From Microcaldota archaeon (GTDB lineage: Archaea; Micrarchaeota; Micrarchaeia; Micrarchaeales; CABMGC01), in the NCBI GenBank assembly GCA_030040595.1, contig JASHTL010000064.1, positions 1-32,858 on the forward strand: a DNA stretch of 32,858 nt. Reading direction: 5' to 3'. Positions within the stretch are counted from its first letter, which is position 1; each line of letters opens with the position of its first letter. Positions 26,915-32,858 of the stretch are shown here, in pieces. Below the pieces are notes generated by a model. That model ran no database searches. It had not been told where the DNA came from and saw nothing but the letters and a program-made list of their open reading frames with translations. The position numbers were made by a program, and so were the translations under genes.

Positions 26915-26974
26915 CGTGCGCAGAGGCAGGGGCAAAACCGAAATATGCTTTAATGATATAAGTACTGCGAATCC

Positions 26975-27113
26975 GATATGATATCGGTTTAGAGGATGAA
27001 GGACTCTCCGGGATCCGTGTGGCACACCATTGCGCGCACGATTCCGCGCCTGTCCTGACCCATAACCCCACAATAAAGCCCGGCCATTCACGCGCGGCCG
27101 GGCTCTTTTCTTT
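26975..27113 (+). ncRNA. Candidate independent non-coding RNA ending in a terminator-like hairpin
   Basis: TATA-like gctttaatgatata at ~26947-26960; potential stems AGGAC/GTCCT (27000-27004/27052-27056) and GTGT/ACAC; no convincing ORF; ends at the hairpin at 27078-27103. Confidence 0.35.
27078..27113 (+). terminator. Intrinsic terminator-like hairpin followed by a T-rich tract
   Basis: GCCCGGCC-ATTCACGCGC-GGCCGGGC then TCTTTTCTTT. Confidence 0.7.
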
Positions 27114-27162
27114 AGCGCCTGGTTGAAAACCTTTTTATATCATGATTGCATAGAGATAATTC

Positions 27163-27495
27163 ATGCAGGAACGGAATGGCGTAAGGGAAGTGAGCTTCGA
27201 CGAGGCAACTGAGATGCTGAAAGGCAATGGCGTCAAGTTCGTCTGGCTGGGAAGGGAGCCCCTCGAGTACATAGTCAAGCTGCTGGAGATAGAGCCGACG
27301 AAGGCGGAGATGATTCCGCCGAGGAGCTTGGTGGAGGGAAACAGCGAGGAGATCGAATCGCTGAAAGGGGCCATATTCGCATGCTATCACGGAAACACCT
27401 CGGGTGTGGTGGTGAAGTCGCTCAAGTCAAGGTTCGGGATAGAGTCATACAGCCTGAAGGGCGGAGTCACTGCGGTAGTCGGCGAAATATTCTGA
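27163..27495 (+). CDS. Rhodanese-like domain protein
   Basis: 110 aa; IFACYHGNTSGVVVKSLKSRFGIESYSLKGGVTAVVGEIF resembles the rhodanese Cys loop and C-terminal 'SLKGG' region; TATA tttttatat upstream. Confidence 0.65.
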   Translation: MQERNGVREVSFDEATEMLKGNGVKFVWLGREPLEYIVKLLEIEPTKAEMIPPRSLVEGNSEEIESLKGAIFACYHGNTSGVVVKSLKSRFGIESYSLKGGVTAVVGEIF

Positions 27496-27514
27496 CAGGC
27501 TGGGCAAGACTCGG

Positions 27515-28588
27515 CTACATCGCATTGAGCGTGTGCTTTTTCTTCATGATGTGCAGGGAGACGAAGAGCTGGAGCTGCTGGTAGGTGAGCACGCCTGCAA
27601 GCTTGCCGTTCTTTGTGACTGCAGCAATCGCCACGTCAGCAGCGGTAAGTTTCGACATGCCGTCTGATACTGACATTCTCGAATCCAGCGTCATTATCGG
27701 CACAGCCAGCTGACCGGCCCTCTCAATGACGTTTCCCCTCACCTTCTTCCCGAGGTCGATAAGGCCGTATCCGGTGCCTATACGCGTTATCACGGCATGC
27801 TCGCCGCTGTCACGCACCTTGCCGTACAGCTGCTCTATGGTAGCATCCGGATCGACGTACACGAAATGCCTGCTTGCAGCCTCGCCTATCTTCACCCCTG
27901 CCGTATCCCTCCTTACAATCACGCTGTTCTCCTCCGACTTGAGCCCTCCGTAGAGGAATACCACTATGACTATCGTAAGAAGAAGGTCGAAGAGCCGCTG
28001 CTCGAGGGAGTACGCGCTATAGAAGAAGACGAGAGCCAGGGTCGCCACGACTATCAGTACAAGCATGATCTTGCTGACCTTTGCCGTTATCATTGTCGCG
28101 TCAAAGAAGTTGTGGTTCTTCTGGATGTAGCTCCTGAAGATCCTGCCTCCGTCCATTGGGAATGCGGGTATTATGTTGAATGCGCCGAGGAAGACGTTAA
28201 GTATGAAGAGTATGTTCGCCAGCTGCTCAACCGGGCCGGAAGGCAGTATCACCGCGATAATGCCGAAGACGCCGCCGATGAAAAGGCTCATCAGCGGCCC
28301 TGCAATCGAGATGTTGAACTCGACCCTGGGATTTATCTTTGTCGTGTCTATGACCGATGCGCCTCCGAAGGGCAGCAGTATTATCCTGCTCACATTCACC
28401 TTGTTCCTTACCGCAGTAACTGAATGCGCGAGCTCGTGTATAAGCACGCACACGAACAGAAGCACAAGCACCAGGCCGAAGACCGGTATATAGATCAGGA
28501 AGAGGAGTATCATCAGGATGAAGATCCAGTTTAGCTCTATGGGTATGCCGTATATCTTGCCTATGCCTAAAGATCCGGGTGAGGCCAT
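27515..28588 (-). CDS. Site-2 protease family (M50) metalloprotease with C-terminal CBS-like domains
   Basis: VCVLIHELAHSVTAVRNKV (HExxH) and NIIPAFPMDGGRIFRS; C-terminal MTLDSRMSVSDGMSKLTAADVAIAAVTKNGKLAGVLTYQQL. Confidence 0.93.
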   Translation of the reverse strand: MASPGSLGIGKIYGIPIELNWIFILMILLFLIYIPVFGLVLVLLFVCVLIHELAHSVTAVRNKVNVSRIILLPFGGASVIDTTKINPRVEFNISIAGPLMSLFIGGVFGIIAVILPSGPVEQLANILFILNVFLGAFNIIPAFPMDGGRIFRSYIQKNHNFFDATMITAKVSKIMLVLIVVATLALVFFYSAYSLEQRLFDLLLTIVIVVFLYGGLKSEENSVIVRRDTAGVKIGEAASRHFVYVDPDATIEQLYGKVRDSGEHAVITRIGTGYGLIDLGKKVRGNVIERAGQLAVPIMTLDSRMSVSDGMSKLTAADVAIAAVTKNGKLAGVLTYQQLQLFVSLHIMKKKHTLNAM

Positions 28589-28645
28589 CAAACCAGTTAT
28601 CTATGCCGGAAGAGGCTTATAAGCATATCTTGTTATTTCCATAAT

Positions 28646-29371
28646 ATGCTCGTCTCATTCGTCAAGGGCAAGCCTGCCCTCATGATAAACAGGGAAAGGA
28701 TCCTTATAGCCAGCGACCTGCACATAGGAAACGAGTTCAAGGCCGCAAGGTCGGGAATGCACTTCGTAGGAGCGACGAGGAGAATGGCCGAGGAGCTGCT
28801 TGGCATATACAAGAGGAGTAGGGCGAAGGGGATTGTGCTGCTCGGCGACGTGAAGGAGAGCGTGGGATACCCGCAGCGTGACGAGTTCGACGCGATCGCA
28901 ACCTTCTTCCACATGTTCAGGGATATCGACATAACCATGGTGAGGGGAAACCACGATGCGCATATGCACGAGCTACTGGCCAGGATAGGCATAAGCATCT
29001 ACCCGGTGAAGGAACTGCTCACAGAGAGAATTGCACTGATACACGGAAACGCGATGCCTTCGGAATCTGCAATGAAAAAAGATTACATAATAGCAGGTCA
29101 TTCCCACATAGCCGTGGAATCCGATGGAGGCGTTACAAAGGGATGGTTGAGGGCAGAAATAGGAAGCGGCGCAGCAAAGGAGTACAAAACATACAACAAG
29201 AGGATAAGGCTTGTGGTCATGCCCGCATTCAACAGCCTAATAACTGGGGTGAAAGTGGGTACTGAGACAAAATGGTCGATGCCGCTTCTAAGGAACAGGG
29301 TATTTGACCCGGAAAAGGCAATGGCATACGACCTGAACGACAAGTTACGATTCAAGGGATCAGGGTTATAA
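28646..29371 (+). CDS. Metallophosphoesterase (COG1407-like)
   Basis: ILIASDLHIGNEFKAARSG; GIVLLGDVKES; VRGNHDAHM; ALIHGNAMPS; IIAGHSHIAV. Confidence 0.92.
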   Translation: MLVSFVKGKPALMINRERILIASDLHIGNEFKAARSGMHFVGATRRMAEELLGIYKRSRAKGIVLLGDVKESVGYPQRDEFDAIATFFHMFRDIDITMVRGNHDAHMHELLARIGISIYPVKELLTERIALIHGNAMPSESAMKKDYIIAGHSHIAVESDGGVTKGWLRAEIGSGAAKEYKTYNKRIRLVVMPAFNSLITGVKVGTETKWSMPLLRNRVFDPEKAMAYDLNDKLRFKGSGL

Positions 29372-29395
29372 TGGAGAAAAGGGAAATACAATAAT

Positions 29396-29779
29396 ATGAA
29401 ACTCAACAAGCTGACAAAGGAGGAGGAACGGGTCATACTGCATAAAGGGACTGAGCTTCCCTATACCGGCGAGTACGACAACTTCTACGAATCAGGAACA
29501 TACTACTGCAAGAGGTGCGGGGCCAAGCTCTTCAAGTCGGAAAGCAAGTTCGATGCGCATTGCGGCTGGCCCGCATTCGACGACCAGATACCCGGCGCGG
29601 TTGAGAAGGGAGAGAATCAGGGCCTGATATTCGGCACTGAGGTGCATTGCGCGAGATGCAAGGCCCATCTTGGGCATGTCTACCACAACGAGTTCCTGAC
29701 AAGGAAGAATACAAGGTACTGCATAAACTCCATCTCCATGAGGTTTGTGCCTGACAAAAAGGGAAAGAATGGAAAATAA
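29396..29779 (+). CDS. msrB: Peptide-methionine (R)-S-oxide reductase
   Basis: GTYYCKRCGAKLFKSESKFDAHCGWPAFDDQIPGAV; HCARCKAHLGHVY; RYCINSISMRF. Confidence 0.97.
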   Translation: MKLNKLTKEEERVILHKGTELPYTGEYDNFYESGTYYCKRCGAKLFKSESKFDAHCGWPAFDDQIPGAVEKGENQGLIFGTEVHCARCKAHLGHVYHNEFLTRKNTRYCINSISMRFVPDKKGKNGK

Positions 29780-30314
29780 AACTGAAAAGATAGTACTCGG
29801 AGGAGGATGCTTCTGGTGCGGAGAAGCGGTCTTCAAGATGATTAAGGGAGTGAAGGAGGTTACCCCAGGATATGCAGGCGGACATACCGTCAATCCTACC
29901 TATGAGGACGTTTGCACCGGCAGGACCGGACATGCAGAGGTTGTTGAGATAGTATACAATCCTGACGAGACTACCCTCGAAAAGATCCTTGATGTCTTTT
30001 TCAGGATGCACGATCCTACATCCCTCAATAAGCAAGGAGCTGACTTTGGCAGCGAGTATAGGTCGATAATACTCTACATATCCCAGAAGCAAAAGAAAGA
30101 AATAGAAGATTTCGTAAAGAACTCTCAGAAAAATTTTGATAAGCCGATAGCCACCGAGGTTAAGAAATTAGACAAATTCTATCCCGCTGAGGATTACCAC
30201 AAGAACTTTTACGAAAGAAACCCTCTCCAGCCATATTGCATATTCGTCACAAGGCCAAAGGTTAAGAAAATCAGGGAAGAGTTTAAAGAAGAGCTAAAAT
30301 CAGAATACAAGTAA
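29769..30314 (+). CDS. msrA: Peptide-methionine (S)-S-oxide reductase
   Basis: VLGGGCFWCGEAVFKMIKGVKEVTPGYAGGHTVNPTYEDVCTGRTGHAEVVEI; ATG 29769 overlaps the msrB end. Confidence 0.97.
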   Translation: MENKTEKIVLGGGCFWCGEAVFKMIKGVKEVTPGYAGGHTVNPTYEDVCTGRTGHAEVVEIVYNPDETTLEKILDVFFRMHDPTSLNKQGADFGSEYRSIILYISQKQKKEIEDFVKNSQKNFDKPIATEVKKLDKFYPAEDYHKNFYERNPLQPYCIFVTRPKVKKIREEFKEELKSEYK

Positions 30315-30431
30315 ACGCTAGGATTTATTGCGCAATCGCGATCGGCCTGAAGACACACAAGATGCGCGTAAGACAACATTGTGCGAAACCCTCCCGAAGC
30401 CTATAAAAAATACAAACCCGAATACATACGC

Positions 30432-30977
30432 ATGGCGATCTCAGAAGAGCTGATCATAGTCATCGCGATAATGATCTTTTTCATAGGACGCATGACATGG
30501 CGGACCATGAAAGGGACGAAGTACTCGGTAAGAAGCATATTCACGCGGCCTGTGATATACATAATTCTTTCCGCATTCCTGGTGCTCGGACTGCTGCTGT
30601 GGCAGGATGCGCTTGTGGTCGTGGTTGCGGCCGCCGGACTGCTCATCGGCCTGGTTCTCGGTAAACGGTCGAACCTATTCGAGAAAAACGGACAGGTGAT
30701 GTACAAAAGGTCAAACGAGGTCATGATCCTATGGCTTGTCGCATTCGTAATAAGGATAAGCATAGACTTGCTGTACGATCCGGCGCTCTCTTCTATTACC
30801 TCAAACGAGTCGCTCTCCTCGATACTTGCTGCGGCGACTGCATATGAGAGCACTCCGCTTGCCTTCGGCGCGGACCTACTCCTCGCCTTCTCCGCGGGCC
30901 TCTTGCTCGGCGAGGCATTCGTGCTCTACAGGAACCACAAGGCCAAATATCCTAAGACTAAGGCTACTCGGGGGTAA
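30432..30977 (+). CDS. Multi-pass membrane protein of unknown function
   Basis: ATG 30432 (MAISEELIIVIAIMIFFIGRMTWRTMKG...); TATA-like cctataaaaa upstream; ~5 hydrophobic segments. Confidence 0.75.
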   Translation: MAISEELIIVIAIMIFFIGRMTWRTMKGTKYSVRSIFTRPVIYIILSAFLVLGLLLWQDALVVVVAAAGLLIGLVLGKRSNLFEKNGQVMYKRSNEVMILWLVAFVIRISIDLLYDPALSSITSNESLSSILAAATAYESTPLAFGADLLLAFSAGLLLGEAFVLYRNHKAKYPKTKATRG

Positions 30978-31731
30978 GCCATCTTCTTGTGGCAATGACT
31001 CCAAGTACCAGCATCACCGCGCAGAAAATGATGAGATAGAGCACGTAAAGGAAGTTGGGGGCCTGTCCGAAGAGCGCCTCCCTTCCAAAGAGCGCGGCAT
31101 AGCTTATCGGGTTGAAGGCGCTTATTGTCTGCATCCATGGCGGGAAGAGGCTTGCGGGAAAGAGAGCCTGGCTGGAGAACATCAGCGGCAGGTTTATCAG
31201 GTTCGAGACGACTCCCGGGGTCTGCCAGTCCCTTGATCTCATGGTTATTATCGCGTAGACGCAGGACATGCCTATGCCTAGCAGGAAGAGCGAGCAGATC
31301 CAGACGAAGACGTAAAACGCGTTGGTATTGAAGGTCACGCCGAACAACATGGCCACAACCACCATGACGGGTATCTGGATAATGCCGCGCGCTGCTGCGC
31401 CTGCCACCTTTCCGAAGAAGATCGCCTCCTTTGGCGCCTTTGTGACCATCATGCGCTTCAGGAACCCGAACCGCTTGTCCTGGATCATTGACATCGAGCT
31501 GAACATGCCTATGAGTATCATTCCCGTTGCGAGCTCCCCTGGAAGCAGGAATGAGATATAGTTGTTTGTTCCGAACAGCGAGGTCAGAAGGCTGGTCGGC
31601 AGTCTTGCAAGACTATTCCCGAAGAAGACAAGCCACATCAGGGGCTGTATGAACATCATCGCCACTACTGCCTTGTTCCTGTAGGTACGCTTCACCTCCC
31701 TGAGAAATATTGCGTATGTCTCCTTGATCAT
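30964..31731 (-). CDS. ABC-2 type transporter permease
   Basis: 255 aa, ~6 TM; FLREVKRTYRNKAVVAMMFIQPLMWLVFFGNSL; MQTISAFNPISYA. Confidence 0.93.
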   Translation of the reverse strand: MIKETYAIFLREVKRTYRNKAVVAMMFIQPLMWLVFFGNSLARLPTSLLTSLFGTNNYISFLLPGELATGMILIGMFSSMSMIQDKRFGFLKRMMVTKAPKEAIFFGKVAGAAARGIIQIPVMVVVAMLFGVTFNTNAFYVFVWICSLFLLGIGMSCVYAIITMRSRDWQTPGVVSNLINLPLMFSSQALFPASLFPPWMQTISAFNPISYAALFGREALFGQAPNFLYVLYLIIFCAVMLVLGVIATRRWLTPE

Positions 31732-32696
31732 TGCCTCGCCCTCTGCAGCTGCCTGTAGAACTTCCTGTAGTCGATTGGATGGTCCTCTTCCTGTTCTGCC
31801 ATGGTAGATCCAGTGAGCTTTATGAACGCGGTATCAAGGCTCGGCTTCTCAAGCCTCAGGGCGCTGACCTGGAAGAGGTCTATCTTCTTGAGTACCGAGA
31901 CGAACGAGTCCTTGCTCTTTCTCAGATGGATCTTGATCTCGTTGCCCTGCCTCTTGTAGCTGAGACTTCTTATGGAGGACATGCTGAATTCGCCTGTCAC
32001 GGTGAGCACGACCACGCCGCCCCCGGCCTTGGACCTTAGCTTCTCCGGAGTGCCTATCGTCACTATCTTGCCCTTGCTTATTATTGCGATCCTGTCGCAG
32101 AGCTGGTCTGCCTCGTCCATGTAGTGCGTCGTAAGGAATATCGTGACCTTGTGCTCGTCCCTTGTCTTCTTTATGAGGTCCCAGAGCATGCTCCTTGTCC
32201 CGACGTCGAGACCCAGGGTCGGCTCGTCCATGAAGATGACGCTCGGATCTCCGAGCAGGGCCATTGTTATCTCGACCTTCTTCCTCATTCCCGTTGAAAG
32301 GTTGCCTGCCCTCATCTTCACCGTGTTCTTTATCCCGAAATATTCCAGCAGGCGCATCGCTGTTGCGTACCAGTCGCTTACTCCCTGCAGGTCTGCCTGG
32401 AGCTTCAGGTTCTCTATTACCTGCAAATCGTCGTCAAGTATCACCTCCGATGCGATCCATCCTATGTCCCGCTTCACGACGCGTGGCTCCTTCCGAACGT
32501 CGTGCCCGTTGATTATGCAGATTCCGCTGGTCTGCGGAATGAGCGTAGTCATTATCTTTATTGTAGTCGTCTTGCCTGCGCCGTTGGGCCCCAGGAGTGC
32601 GAATATCTCGCCCTGTTTTACGCTAAAGGAAACGTTGTCTACTGCTTTGAAGGCTCCATACGTCTTTACAAGGTTCCTTACGACTATCGTATCCAT
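31728..32696 (-). CDS. ABC transporter ATP-binding protein (DrrA-like)
   Basis: Walker A GPNGAGKTTTIK; signature NLSTGMRKKVEI; Walker B VIFMDEPTLGLD; 4-bp overlap with the permease gene. Confidence 0.96.
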   Translation of the reverse strand: MDTIVVRNLVKTYGAFKAVDNVSFSVKQGEIFALLGPNGAGKTTTIKIMTTLIPQTSGICIINGHDVRKEPRVVKRDIGWIASEVILDDDLQVIENLKLQADLQGVSDWYATAMRLLEYFGIKNTVKMRAGNLSTGMRKKVEITMALLGDPSVIFMDEPTLGLDVGTRSMLWDLIKKTRDEHKVTIFLTTHYMDEADQLCDRIAIISKGKIVTIGTPEKLRSKAGGGVVVLTVTGEFSMSSIRSLSYKRQGNEIKIHLRKSKDSFVSVLKKIDLFQVSALRLEKPSLDTAFIKLTGSTMAEQEEDHPIDYRKFYRQLQRARQ

Positions 32697-32815
32697 TTTC
32701 TATTCATCGTATATTCTTGTGCTTTATTTGCCTTTTATTACAACCGGTAACGTTACGTCTATATGGCAGGCAACGCATATAAATATCGTACAGCCTATAT
32801 TATACGAGTGGAAAG

Positions 32816-32858
32816 ATGGAAAGGTACTGCGGTTGCGACATGCGCGGCATGCTCACAT
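32816..32858 (+). CDS. Possible 5' end of a CDS running off the right edge (MERYCGCDMRGMLT...)
   Basis: TATA-like catataaatatc at ~32777-32788 about 30 nt upstream of ATG 32816; an alternative GTG at 32809 in another frame is also open. Confidence 0.3.
   Translation, partial: MERYCGCDMRGMLT

Noticed and set aside
27797-28423. 208-aa plus-strand ORF
   Set aside because: Antisense to the M50 protease whose HExxH and DGG motifs are intact.

Overview
The window looks archaeal. Evidence: TATA-box promoters about 25-35 nt upstream of leaderless ATGs, an archaeal-type CCA-adding enzyme, an archaeal-type NMN adenylyltransferase, and zinc-ribbon threonine synthase. Many secreted or membrane-anchored, Asn/Ser/Thr-rich proteins and an eqolisin-like (G1) acid protease suggest an acidophile. 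The backbone is housekeeping genes: tag, NMNAT, cca, thrC, an S2P-type M50 protease, msrB-msrA, an ABC exporter, an MFS transporter, a J-domain protein and a histidine phosphatase. A visibly AT-richer accessory segment (about 16.1-20.2 kb) carries a Fic protein, a VapBC pair, a ribokinase-family gene, tRNA-Ala(CGC) and a free-standing LAGLIDADG homing endonuclease. The most interesting observations are: (1) the homing-endonuclease ORF runs into the 5' end of tRNA-Ala(CGC) and takes its stop codon from the tRNA; (2) two tandem copies of an inverted-repeat operator (TTACCCTTAC...GTAAGGGTAA), each bracketing a TATA box, lie upstream of the Fic gene; (3) two extra copies of the tRNA-Ala 3'-end sequence (TGGACTCGGCG) lie in the same orientation at about 17.2 and 15.6 kb, bounding the Fic and VapBC/ribokinase blocks like att scars; (4) two intergenic regions look like structured non-coding RNAs; (5) several domain architectures are unusual. 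All calls come from reading the sequence and supplied translations; no searches were run.
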